Shown here one piece after another: positions 45,491-57,900 of a stretch of 64,000 nt of DNA. Under the pieces are notes generated by a model that worked only from the letters and a program-made list of their open reading frames with translations, did no database searches and was not told the origin of the DNA. The stretch is from the NCBI GenBank assembly GCA_021018995.1, contig CM037587.1, forward strand, positions 89,153,251 to 89,217,250, given 5' to 3'. Within the stretch, counting starts at the first letter, position 1; the number at the start of each line of letters is the position of its first letter. The translations under genes were made by a program, and so were the position numbers. The stretch comes from Chloranthus sessilifolius (taxonomy: Eukaryota; Streptophyta; Magnoliopsida; Chloranthales; Chloranthaceae).

Positions 45491-48400
45491 ATGACATGGT
45501 GAGGGCATATACTGCTTGGAAGGTCACCCAAAGCCTTCCTCATTTACCCCAAATACCAATAAAGCCTCCAAAATCTCTACACACCCCATTCCCCCAAAAT
45601 CTCAATCAACCACCCAAGGCCCCTCCCATCAACCATGGGGCCATCCGAGTGGGCCTCAAAGGCCCAACACCCAATCCCAAGTCCATTTAGGCTCAAACTT
45701 GAGAGTGACATTTTCAAACCCTCCATCATTACCCCAATTTCCCACATACACCTACACCCAACAAGCCTCCATTTCCTGCCAAATAATAAACTCATCTCAT
45801 CCAATCCCCCAAGCCAGCATAAGCCGCATTCATCCATATTCCTCTCACATTATCCAATATGGGAATCCATCCCAAACCATCAACCAGTCCCAATTTACCC
45901 ATCCACTCTCTCTCTAATCCAATCAGCAAAATTCTCATCAAACTCAGTGGTCACACCAAGCACCCATTCAACCTGCCCTACAAACCTATCACCTATCCCC
46001 TTGCGCTACAAACCCATCACCAAAGCTTCCCTCACTTACAATAGCTTAACCAGGCACCCATCTAACCTATGTTGAATCAGCAAGATAACCTCATTCCTCC
46101 CCCATTCATTGATACGGGTAACCAATATGAGGAGGATGAGGCCCGAAATAGTGGGGCCTATATAGGGGCACTTGCCAATTTTATCCCTCCACAACCCACC
46201 TTTACCAACCCACGGACTATTTAGAATGAAGGGGGATAGCAATTGGGGGACTAGCCCCAGCATTGCCCTCAAGAGAGTCAAAACTGCTAAAAGAATAAAA
46301 AGATAAAATCTAAAAGCAGTTGATGAAGCTAGGGGGGACTGAGATCCACGCCACAGATTTTTCAGATCTATGTCTATTTGTCGAGGTGTCTTTGTCACCT
46401 AAATTCAAAGTATCATCATTCAAAAAATACAACGGCACCGGCAACTTTATTGCACACCTCAAGTCATATTGTGGGGACATGTGTCAGTACGGTGGAGATG
46501 AACGACTCCTCATCAAAGTATTTCAAAAGAGTCACCAGGTCAGCTTTGAGGTGGTTCACCTCTCTTGAACTATCTATGATAAAAACTTGGAAAGACCTCA
46601 CCCACTTGTTTCAAGAACAATATGTCTACAACATGGACATTGGGCAGCGCAAGTCTGATCTGGCCCGTCTGAGGCAGAAACTCAATGAGACGTTTAACGA
46701 ATACCTTGGAAGGTGGAGGGCCCTAGCATCCCAAGTAAGGAACCGCATCCCGGACGAGGAGCAAATCAAGATGATCTCAAAAACCGTCCTACCCATTATC
46801 TCTGATTTTCTGGCATACCAGCAGCAAGCCAATTTTATTGATTTGGTAAAGAACGCCAACCGCTGTGAAGACACGATAAGAGAGAGGTGGTTAAACAAAC
46901 ATACAACCAATGGAACCACTGGGGCTCGTAAATTCACCGAGCAGAGAACTGAGAGAAGAGCAGGGGCAGAGGTTCAAACTATAATGACCACGCTGTCCAA
47001 CACTAGCATGGTAACTTTTCGGTTTGTGACAGCACAGCCAGCACCAGCACCAACAAATCAGGCTCCAAGGCAGAACAATGTCCCCTAGGGGCAGCAGACC
47101 TCTGAGCAAAGAAGGGCCTGCCTTAACTGAGTATTCACTTTGTTGGGGCAATTTAGTCAGGCAGCAGACCGCCTTACTAATCGAAAAAGGCTTAGTCACT
47201 CGGCTTTAGCCGCAATCCCTGTCGAATCCAATTCCAAGAAATTATGACCCCAATACACACTGTAGTTTTTACTAGGAATCGGGGCATCCTATTGATCGGT
47301 GCTTTCCTTTGAAGCACGCAATAGAGGATTTAATAGAGGGAGAAAAGATCATCCCTCCAACACCTCCCCAAGCAAATCCCCATACCAGTATACTGCAGGT
47401 GCCATTACCACTGCATCCACAAGGGGGAATGGGCCCAAGGGCTACCATCAACATGATGGAGAGGGAAGCAAATGAATTTGACCCCTCCAAATACATCATC
47501 GGAGGAGAAAGCCCTGCATTGCCCAGACAAAGGGATCAAGAAAGAGAGACGATAGGGGTGGTTGAACCCTTGTGTTAGGCGATTATTTTTCGAGCCCAAC
47601 ACCCTAGGTAGTGTCTTTAGATTTAAGGCTATACCTCCCGACACCCACGCCTGTTAGCCACATTCAGCCTAGTTGGACCCCACCTCCACAATACCAATTA
47701 TATCTTACATTGACCCCCTCAATTATATGATGCCCAATTTTTCCTCGCCTTCTGAGTCAACTCCCGTCAACCACATTTGGCCCCATTTCGCCACACTATC
47801 ATCAGCCCATCTACCTTCAACTCCCGCACCAACCCAATGCAGTTGGCCTAGTATTATCGCACTGCCACCAGTATATTCAACTCCAACACCAACCCAATGC
47901 AGTTGGCCCAATTTTGCCACATCATCATTAGTCCAGCCACTTCCTGTACCAATTAACCATATTTGGCCGAGCATTGCCACACCAACCCCGCCAGATATTC
48001 AGCATCTCCATCCGCCCTATTTCAAATTCCCGGACTAGCATATGATCCCCATCAGGTCCCGCTCAACTACGAACAAACTGATGCCAATATTGGTGGCACC
48101 AATATCGGGGAAGTAGAATTCATTACAAGACCAAACAGCCAGAAGTGTCAACACCGACCCAACCAGAAGAAAGAAAGGAACTCATGACAGTGCATCTTAT
48201 GGAGAGAATGAGCAGGGAGTATGCGTTAAAAACTCAGCTAAGAAGAACTCCAGCGCATATCATCATCTGGGACTTGCTGATGACATCACCACCATACTTT
48301 AAAGCTCTAATGGTGGCCTTAAAAGATGCACGTGTATCCGATAAAGTCTCCCCAGATAAAGTAGGGCAAATGATTGGCCATGTATTGGCCCATAAAGTCA

Positions 48401-48549
48401 TTTCATTCTCCGATGTCGATCTCCCAGTAGAAGGAGGGAACCATTCTAAATCCCTAAATATCACAGTCAAAACAAAGGACCTGGTAATACCTCCTACCAT
48501 AGATGAGTTGCATCCATACATAGACGCCTACATTCCAAGTTCCATGTGA
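45491..48549 (+). pseudogene. Tat-type element C, rest of the leader, gag and start of the protease region
   Basis: Continues element C after insertion F. 45540-46080 is the proline-rich leader. Gag at 46320-47090 is less damaged than in B: YNGTGNFIAHLKSYCGDMCQ, then across a frameshift LRWFTSLELSMIKTWKDLTH and ETFNEYLGRWRALASQVRNR. The knuckle region near 47270-47340 reads CFPLKHAIEDLIEGEKI. 48145-48549 corresponds to the protease-proximal part (HIIIWDLLMTSPPYFKALMV). The element ends near 48549, where LTR-like sequence of the D family begins; RT onward is missing. Confidence 0.8.
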
Positions 48550-48869
48550 CTGTGAAAGAAACTCCACCGTGACGAAGGCCTATATCATGTGTCAAGTCTT
48601 AATTCTTAACTTATCATGCCCATGCCCTATCATTATTTTCTACATGATGAGTGTCACTTGATGATAGTGAACATATATATAATATAAATGAAACTATAGC
48701 ATCCATCCTAAGCATTTCATATTCTTGAAGAAAATTAATATAGAGCATAACACATAAAGCATTAAAATAAAATAGAGAATAAGAAATATTTAATTATATT
48801 TATTTTGTGATTTAGTCAAAAATACTCTTCACTAGGATTAGTTGTCTCTATAGAACATGGTTATTGATC

Positions 48870-48904
48870 GGTACAGTGATCAAATTTGTTTTGATCACTG
48901 TACC
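48870..48904. repeat. Perfect hairpin in the truncated LTR
   Basis: A 15-base arm ggtacagtgatcaaa, a 5-base loop tttgt, and the exact reverse complement of the arm. Confidence 0.9.
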
Positions 48905-49164
48905 AATATGAATATACAATGAGTGGAGTCCTCATATAAGTGTGATGAAAGGTTCAAGTTTTGACTTCACAGATGGCGTCAAATTCTAAAGTTTCTATGC
49001 TATTATGAAGATTGCATCGAAGCGATGAAAATTGATATATAATACGTAATGATCAAATAACTACGTAAAAAGATATGACGATTTTAAGTTAAACTTATCA
49101 TGACCAATCATAGATCACGATTTAATGAAAAGAGGTCACGATGGAACATGACTGTGCACAAAGG

Positions 49165-49376
49165 GGTCACAATTGCTTGCACGGTATCACAATTTGAGTG
49201 AACAATGTCGCGATTTGAGTGAACAGCGTCACAATTTGAGTGAACAATGTCACGATTTGAGTGAACAGCGTCACGATTTGGGTGAACAGCGTCACGATTT
49301 GGGTGAACAGTGTCACAATTTGAAAGGCAATTTGAATCGTAAATGTCACAATTTGAATCGTAAATGTCAAAAATGG
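49165..49376. repeat. 21-bp tandem repeat
   Basis: About nine copies of gtcacaatttgagtgaacaat with variants at the last three bases (aat/agc/agt) and at the fifth base. Alternation of aat and agc suggests a 42-bp higher-order unit at the left. The last copies replace gagtgaaca with gaatcgtaa. All six frames through it are artefacts. Confidence 0.95.
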
Positions 49377-50050
49377 CTATTTTGACCAATCGTGGTTGGA
49401 TTTTTCAAGCATACTCTAAGATTTTCAGCTACTATCCGAGATCTCTTTCTTCTCTAATCTTTCTTAGATTTAAATTTAGGGTTTCTTTATTTATTTGGAA
49501 AAAAACTGAATAATTTAGATGGATCAAGAGGCACCCACCTAATTGAAGCATGAATTGATTCCCGCGGCATTTTGGTTTGACGAAGATCAGATTCGAGTGA
49601 CGATTTGGCCGAGAATTTTTTTCTTACGATCGAATCTTTGCACCGATGAAGATCCTTGATGGGAGAAATTAGGCTTCAGAATAGGATACACTGGTTGATG
49701 ATAAGATTGGAACCCACTGCATAGTTTTGCAATGAAACCCGATAGTGATGGAGATCCTGCGTAGAGGGTGTAGAAGATGGAGTTGTCGGAGCTTTTGCAA
49801 AGAAGAGAAAACAGAGAGAGAGACGGCTGAGAGGAAGAATGGCGTATAAATTTTTAAATCTCTTTAGGTTTTGTATTTATAAAAAAAAAAAAGAATTAGG
49901 GAAAGAGTCTCAAATGGTAGGTTAATCTTTGCTATAGAAGCAAGAGTCCTTTTAGGATTTTAATTGCTTACCAAAAGAAATCCCATGAATATTGGGATTA
50001 AAATTTGTCTTAGTTGTTTAAGGTAACACAACTCTTGGAATTTCGGTCAT

Positions 50051-52343
50051 TATTTTTGTGTAGCCCGAATCTTAATTAGAAATTTCTAAATTTATATTAT
50101 GTGGACCATGATACAGTGTGTGCTCACATACCGGGTCTTGGTGCTTCACCCATCTATTACCATTAAATGGGATCCAAAAGACCTGGATCATTACACTAAT
50201 CTTCTACTAAATTTATAACATCCCATGGTCCAAATGAAGGTGATTAATGGAGGAGTGATGCTAAGCCACTAGGGGCTCATGCACTCAACTCAAACTCTCA
50301 TTGCACCATCACCATCAAAGGATGGATCTTGGGTCATTCGATTCTCATCATGGGTGATGAGGAGGTGGTGTGTGATCACTTCAATAACACACACCACTAT
50401 CCCACCCTAAACATTCATGCTATCAAAGTTCAAAACCGAAATCATGGAAAATCTTTAAAGAAAACAAGATTTCTAACTCTTTTTTATGTAGAATACACGT
50501 CAAGCTTTGGACATAGTCCAAGCTTTGCCTATTTTGGATCATTGGATGGTCATGCATGATCATGGAGATCACATGTATGGTCATCCTTACTTCTATTCTA
50601 TCTCAGCTTAAGAAATCTCAAAGAAGTTCAAAAAATCTCAAAGAAGTTCAAGAAAATCAAAGAGAAAAAGAGATTTTCAAGCGAAGTCCTACTCTAACTA
50701 TACTAGAACTTCAAAACTATAAAAGACCAAGACTTTACCTCAAACTCTTACTTTAGCTTGCTGTTTTGCACATAATTTTGTGGAGATATAGGCTGGGATG
50801 GGGCTAGTTTTGAGGTACGTTAAACTAGAAGATAACGGGAGTTCAATGGTGGATTCACTAGTTGGATGTGGAGCACCAAGGCTAGAGATGGAAGGAGCTC
50901 TCATGGAGAAAAATGGAGGAAGAAGATAAAATGAATGGAGGGAGGTTGGAATTCGATATTTGCAAGGGATGGTGGGGGACAAGCTTGATCTTCCCAAGCT
51001 CTACTCTCTCTCTCCTTTCACATGCGAATGGGATGGTGCAACCCACTTGGGTTCCTCTCTGCACCTTCCATCTGGTCTCCTCCATGATTTTCTCTCCTTT
51101 TTGGGTCCTCAATTTTTGTGAATGTCCACATTTCTAGTAATCTAGTGGTGCATGCTCCTAACTCAATCTTAATTATACTTTAGATTTTCCCAATGTGAAA
51201 TCCATGGTCTTAGATGGAGTCAATTTTGATTAATGAGATTAAAGGTTAGGATTTGTTAGAGATTGGCAAAATTTCTAATTTCAATTTTTGAAAATAAAGA
51301 ATTTATTTATAATTGCACTTGGACTTCCTTTTTATTTACTAGAAATGCCCTTGTTTCATACAAGGCACACATACATAGTTAGATGTATTTGTGCATTTGG
51401 CTCCCTTGGATGTATGAGTCTAGGTTTGACTTAATTTATTGATCATTATCATGATGATCATCAAAATCCACACCATAGATAATAATCTCCACATCATCAC
51501 CTTGGCTCAGTCCCAATTCAGATAATTTCTCAGGTCAGGACCAATCATCAGTCAATCTGGGTCCTTAACATGTGGTTTGAGATGTTGGGTGTGTAGTTAC
51601 TTAATTACTATCACACCCACTCAATTTAAAGGGGTGTCCTATGGGTGCCATTAGGAATAACTCCTTCTCATACAGTTATAAGTGGATGCTTAACATTTTT
51701 GAATGGACCTGACCTCAGGCAATCACCTGACACAGTCAGGTCTTAGTCAACTAGTTGACTGACACTGGTTTCAAGAGGCAGGTGTTCCTAAAAAGTTGTT
51801 GTAGTTGAAGCTGGTTTAAGCGGGTGAGGGGTGTTTTTGTTAAGTCTTGTGATTAATTCGATGCCGATACCAAGGCAGCACTTTCACTCTGACATCCCTA
51901 TTTGGAACATGGATAACCATTTCGTCCAATCTTGACTTACTATGGTGATCTCATTTTATAAAATTACTCTGCATTTGGGAAAGAGTCTTTGTGGGCCGAG
52001 AGACACATACTCTGGCGATCAAATGGTTGGATGAGAAGGTGGTGATCAAATGAGAGTTCAATACAACATCATACACAAATAATGGACTTAGAAAATCATC
52101 CCCACAGAGTTGGCAAAGAAAATCAAGATTGGTTTCAAGAGCCCTACCTTCTTTAAATTCGGCCTACCTACTATAACAGATTTAGAATTAACTCTAGTAA
52201 GACAAATCTTCCCAGATTTGATTGAATCTACTCAGATTAATGTGGCTTGCATATATTTGTGAATCCGCTCACATATATGTAAATCTCTATCCAGGTTTAT
52301 GTGAATTTGTCTAGCTTTGTGTAGATTTTTGTGAATTTACTAA
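50051..52343. other. Intergenic sequence without a recognised gene
   Basis: AT-rich with a few short open frames (for example 50329-50559, 50913-51137) that show no family signature or codon bias. A direct repeat of aaatctcaaagaagttca occurs at 50615-50655. Confidence 0.6.
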
Positions 52344-53368
52344 GGGCCTGTTTGGATAAAAACACGAAATGTGGGAAAGTAAAATAATATTCCTATATTT
52401 TCTCATGGATATCTAACCTGTAGGAAACCATAGTATTCTTTCGTTTCCCTTTGTTTTCCGCTGTTTGGATAACTACATTGCTAGCTGGGAAAACTCAGGA
52501 TTAACCAAATCCTGTGTTTGGATACATATGCAAGAAATTATAGGAAAATAACATATATTAATAAAAAAAATAGCCAAATGACCAAAAAATTATATATGTA
52601 CTAAGTTTTTTTTTCTCTTTACATTTCTTAGTAAATTGCTCTAGTGGTAGACTTAGTGCTTTGTGAAGGTTAGGTTCTAGGTTCAAACTTTGTTACATGT
52701 AATAAATTGTTAAAAATAAGTCCCTCTAACACTTAAATAGATAGAGGAGAGCTTAAAAGTAGGCCAAAATTATGAGATTTAGTTAAGCAAAATCAAAGAA
52801 GAAATATTTGATATGAAAACAAATATCATAAAAAAAAAATTATTTGAAGATTTTTGATAATTTTTTGTGATCAAGATAATTTTGGATGGATGAGAATCCA
52901 CGAATATAAATTAGGACCCCTAAGGCTTAGTAACAAATTTTTAGAAAGTTTGGGTGGTCAATTGAGCACCTAAATCATAACGTGGTTCTGCTTCTAATTT
53001 TTGGGGATGTGTGTCATATAGAATCAATATCAAACCGTCTGATAGGGCCATCGTGATCTTAAGATCTATCATGAGGAAGATTGAAAAAAAAAAAAACAAT
53101 CTCCATCATCTTATTTAAATCAGTCAATGGTTTTCGTCAGTGAAAATTGTGAGGTATTATAAGAAGAGTGTACGGATGAGAAGTTCGAAGATTTGGAAGA
53201 TAGAAAACCGAGGGACCCCTTCGGCATTTCTTCTCGAATTTTGACGGAAAATGTGAAGATAATTTCCAATCTTTTAGATGTTATCCAACAACGGGAATCT
53301 CGACAATTCATTTGCCACATATGAGTTTTCCCTTATTCCCACCATTTCCCTTAAAACCAAACAGGCCT
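52344..53368. mobile_element. PIF/Harbinger-like non-autonomous element
   Basis: Left end gggcctgtttgg and right end ccaaacaggcct form a terminal inverted repeat that stays recognisable for about 35 bases. It is flanked by taa at 52341-52343 and taa at 53369-53371, the 3-bp target duplication expected for PIF/Harbinger. No transposase frame is present. Inside, tgctctagtggtagac and ggttctaggttcaaac (52637-52695) look like box A and box B of a tRNA-derived SINE. Confidence 0.7.
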
Positions 53369-53371
53369 TAA

Positions 53372-54405
53372 GAGTTGTGTGGATTTGCTCATATTAAGAT
53401 AATTTCCATACATCCGCTCGGACTAGATTTATGTCAATTTACCTAAATATATACAAAATCAATCCAAATTTCCATGAATCTGCCTAGATTGCGGAAATTA
53501 TAATTAATGGATTGGAAACAGCAGAAATCCAATAATAGGATGCTTGTAAGTGGCTGCCCAGACTTGCATTGCTGGGCTCACTGCACTTGGATCGCGCCAC
53601 ATCAGCAGTCTGTTGAATGGTCTGCCGTTTCCTGTCACCATAAAACATTGTCCCAAATTTGCCAGTCTATCAAGATATTTATGGTTCTGTCTAAGGTTTA
53701 CAAGAGATTTCTACATCATCCAATGGGGGCTTAAAATGATAAACAAGTATCTTCTTTCCTTTCAAGGATGTGCTCAACTGCAAAAGGGCAAACCCGGGTC
53801 TGCCAAATCCATCCTAAATGTGGCTACCAGCAAAGCCAAAAACACTTGAGAGACGATCAAAAGAATGCCGAATTGAGAGCTGTCGATTGCAAAGAGGAAC
53901 CAGCAAAAAGCTTCCGAGTCCCCAAAATAATCGATAGTAGCGAAAAACATACAGGGCGTGAGACGTGTCCCAAGAAAACTCCAACTATCAAAAATAAAGT
54001 AAATACGGATCACGTTGTGGCATTCGAATAATGCAGTCTCTTTTTCCTTATAAAAATACATTTGAGATGAGCTTTAATCCTATTAAAATATAAATTTACA
54101 AAACTACAACCAAGATGAACTACAATTACCCCCACCCACCCAAAAAAAGAAAAAAAATATATATTCAAGCTGATTCAAAAATAAAATTACTATATTACCC
54201 TTATGGCATTAATAAATCCATTCAAAAGTTGAAATTATAGAAGTGCCTTCATGATTAAAAACTATCAACGTATCATTAAGATGGACATAAAATATATTCA
54301 CCACCAAAAATTAATAAACTACTACTCCCCTCAAGCAGATCGAAGGTGAAACCAATTTCATCAAAATATCATCATTTGAGAAGGAATCATGCACCAAATT
54401 AAGGG
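53372..54405. other. Region with an unidentified plus-strand open frame
   Basis: 53768-54031 reads as 87 codons including CQIHPKCGYQQSQKHLRDDQ and ETCPKKTPTIKNKVNTDH, ending in TAA-type stop context after HVVAFE. Base composition is more balanced than its surroundings. I recognise no family. Overlapping frames at 53507-53849 cover the same stretch. It could be an exon of a gene converging on the Ca2+-ATPase or a transposon remnant. Confidence 0.3.
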
Positions 54406-54570
54406 TAGAGACGGTGTTAAACAAAGTGAACTCTCTCACACACGCATACAGATATATACACAAAATATATCAGTTCTTCTTTTGCATTGGAACAACAGGT
54501 GGGTGGTATGCGCGACACATGTGGATGTATGTGAGAGATAGAGAACAAACTTTGTTTAACACCGTCTCTA
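54406..54570. mobile_element. Short MITE with perfect 22-bp terminal inverted repeats
   Basis: The left end gagacggtgttaaacaaag (preceded by ta) and its exact complement at 54549-54570 form a 22-base perfect inverted repeat around 165 bp. Further matching blocks (ctctctcacaca against tgtgagagatag) extend the stem. If the outer TA on each side is a target duplication, it would be a Tc1/mariner-type MITE; this is not certain. It lies about 380 bp past the Ca2+-ATPase stop codon. Confidence 0.85.
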
Positions 54571-54946
54571 GGCTGATAATTATCTTCATTTTACAGTTTA
54601 TTTTTGTTTACAAGAACAAGATTTTTGAATATGCTGTAACAAAAAATAAATAAATTATAGCATCTTCATATTTGCAAACTCAGGCAGAAATAAAAAGTGG
54701 GTAAGTTTCTACACATTTTCACAATATTACTTTTTCATGTACATCATCCAGTCTCTTTAAGTGGCGTGGATACACGAAGCTTAGTCATGTACATGATCCA
54801 GTCTATTAAATCAGCATAAGGAGATATGTATTTAGTCAACTTGGGACATGAAACAACCAGCACAAAGGGAGCCAAACCAATGAAAGAATTTCATTCTAAG
54901 CATCATGTGTACAGTGTCGTCCTTCCACTCTCTATAATCTCCCCTC

Positions 54947-54978
54947 TTAAGCATCTTCCTTCAGCGGCATCTGTCGAC
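54947..54978 (-). CDS. ACA: ACA putative last exon
   Basis: 32 bases after acceptor AG (54979-54980): completes an Arg codon, then RQMPLKEDA and TAA at 54947-54949. The acceptor is preceded by a pyrimidine-rich stretch. This exon is supported only by phase and splice sites. Confidence 0.6.
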
Positions 54979-57900
54979 CTGAAAGATGGTAATCTTTAAG
55001 AATTACACGAACTTGTGATCGGGTACCAGATGATAGTAATTTGAATCCCAGTTTTTTTTTTAAATGCTTAACCATACAGAAAAAATGAAGGGCAAGTGTT
55101 AAAATTACGTGGTCGTTGGCAAGATCCCCTAGTAAAATATTCGCTGAATGGAGTTTCTGGAACCGGTATTAGCTTCCCAACAAAAGCTAGCGGCCAGCTG
55201 TAAAAGGGGGAAAAAATTGAATTTTAAAGAAAGAAAAAAATACAAAAGTTGTGATTTATATTTGAAGATATACATTACTCCTTGGCCACAGCTTCACACA
55301 TTGAAAATAATATTATTCTCTTTTCAAATTGCACCAGCAATCATAGTATTCCCAAGTTGTGGGGATGCAGGTACATTGCTTTAGTTTCTTTCATACCTCT
55401 CTTTATCCTAACAATTACACATTGTAATTGAATTTATGGGGGAAAAAAAAAAACATGGTGAAGAAATCTCTCTATTTTAAATGTTTGCAAATTTGAGATG
55501 TTTCGTAGCTCTCAGAAAGATTTGTAAAACGCTGCAATAGTTACTCAATATCAACGTCAGAAACTTCACACCCCAAAACCAACCTTACAAAACCGATAGC
55601 AACAGAAACAAGCCACAGCTTCCAGTTGAGTTTGACAGTCGAAGTAAATTTCCCAAGGAATTCAATAATCAAAACCTACAACATGGAGGATTCATGTAAT
55701 TATGCATGAAAGAAATGGCATAAAGTTGAAAACTAAAATTTAAAACTTAATTTTTTTTCTTACCTGGAATACAATAGTAACGCTAACTATCCCCATGAAG
55801 AGGGGGTTTTTAGTGACCCCACTAAAGACATTCAGTTCATCTGGCTTTCGAGCATTGAACTCGTTGAATACCTGAATAGTGAAACATCAGTTGTTGCATT
55901 TATAGGTAAAATAACAAAAATAATCAATGTAATCACCAATTCTTTTAAACAATTTGAAAGCCTAACTTTACAGAATAAAATTTATTGGCAAGGATAAGGC
56001 TATAATTTCATCACTCGTGCAATCATCTTGTTAACTGGTTAACATGATAATCACAAACATCCATTTTAGCAAAATAATCAAGGTTCCGTAAGAAGCCCTG
56101 AACATAAATGAGTGGAGAAATAAGTCTTGCAAAGCTGACCCTAAATAAGATGGGATTGTGTGGGCACATAACTCAGCCGTAAGGATTATATTGCATATAT
56201 TCTTTTTAAGGAGTTAAAAGTCAATGAATCAATGGAGTGAATTTATCCACTCAGACTACAGAGAGACTTGAATTTTTTTAATCAAGTGTAACATTAATTT
56301 AGGTAGTGTTGTACTATGCAAAGCTATCACCAAATTTATGGATCTTAAATTTTATGGATTGCCGATTGGATTCTCACAGAACCCCTAATAGTGCAAGATA
56401 GTAAACGGATGATGATTAGACTTACCTGGCAGAGTACAAACGTGTTGAATATTAAGGTGTTCTTCACTTGATCAGCATGGTCCCTGCTATCGTGCTTCAG
56501 ATGAAGAATATTCCTACCGCCAAAGTTGAGAACAAGGAGAACGATCACTTGATATAAAGCCTGTAATCATCAATGATACCCGCAGATCAGCAAATATAAT
56601 AAGATAGTAATCATTAAAGTTTAAGTTAGTACAACAGCAAAGGCTGCCAGTATGGAGTACTAGGGGAGTTACGTACTTGGACACTTAAGTTTCTCCACAT
56701 GATATTTGTGATGAGAGGTTCACTGAGAAGGGAAAAGAAAGTCATAAAAAACATCAAACAAATTCAATGAAAATTATATCATGTATTTATTATGGCTTTG
56801 CATATCTGGATACGGAAAATTTGTAACATACTCTTGAGAATAAAAAATCACTGCAATTAAAGGTGTGGCCAAGCTCACCCCATGCGCCTCGCATGAGATT
56901 TCTAGTCACAGTTTAGTAAATGTGCCTTTTACTATTAATGTAGTATATTGTAAAACATGTCATACAATAGAAGAAGTGTAATGAACTATAAATGCCCTTT
57001 AGTTTTTAATATAAAACATTACATAACATATATTAAAAAAAAGTTTATGCCCTGAGGTATTTAAACATAGGGGATTTTATTTCAATAATGAGAGAGGAGG
57101 AAAGAATAGAAACTAGAAAAGAAAAGAGGAGAGGAAGAGGGTATGCAAAAATTTTCTATGTATCTAGAATAACAGGTTTAATAACCTGTAAGCCTGTTAC
57201 CATAGATTTAAAGGCCATTGCTTGGTGCAATGGTAAAAGGTCAAGTGTGAACATGCAAGTTCGAGTCTGAAGAGCAGCTACTTTGTGTATAAAAACCAGT
57301 GCTTAAGTTGGTATCCCGTCAGCACAACGTATGTACGGACCAGTACTGGGTAATGGCCATTTTTTGGCCCGTTACCAGAGATTTAGAAACATGTTATTGT
57401 GGATTCAGAAACCTACAATAATAGGTTAAGATACCTGTAACCTGACAATATAGATTCAGAAATCTGCTGCTAGCTTCTTACTCGGAAGATCAGAAAATGA
57501 AACTGAACTCCTGACATTATGTGGTGCAACTGAGCAAATGTGGAGCTGGGACAGGAAGGTACGCCAAGCAAGGTACTGTCGCCTCAGTAGATATCTCTTT
57601 CCGTTCCAAACAGGAGGAACTCAGTTCCTATCTCTTACATGGCTGGGCTAAGAAAAGAAATTATTTCTTCATGCGTGTACTTAGATGCAAGATCATGATA
57701 TACTTCCCAACGTCGTCTCAAGAAGCTTATCTCCTCTTCTAATCCATTGCTCATTTCCCTGCTTGAACCTATGTCTAGATCTGCTTCGGGTATTCGTAAA
57801 TTGCCTACATCAATCAAAGCAATTTCTGACTTCTCTAGTGACATTCGTAATAATGGTTCAAAATTTCGTCTTGAAGCAATACGTATCATCCGATATGTAT

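Larger units (their letters stand above)
48550..50050 (-). repeat. Truncated D-type LTR
   Basis: Several blocks match the outer half of LTR D in the same orientation. Examples are the segment around 48950-49050 (gcatcgaagcgatgaaa against gcattgaagcgataaaa at 12335) and the ends near 49500-49920. The inner LTR edge with TGTCACGACCC and the primer site is absent. Both boundaries are approximate. In place of the ATCGATCGATC array it carries a 21-bp tandem repeat. Confidence 0.6.

Noticed and set aside
49165..49376. Regular repeats resembling a CRISPR array
   Set aside because: The units are contiguous 21-bp tandem copies without unique spacers, in a plant LTR.
57205..57300. Possible tRNA gene
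   Set aside because: Box A and box B are present but no cloverleaf can be drawn; more likely a SINE head.
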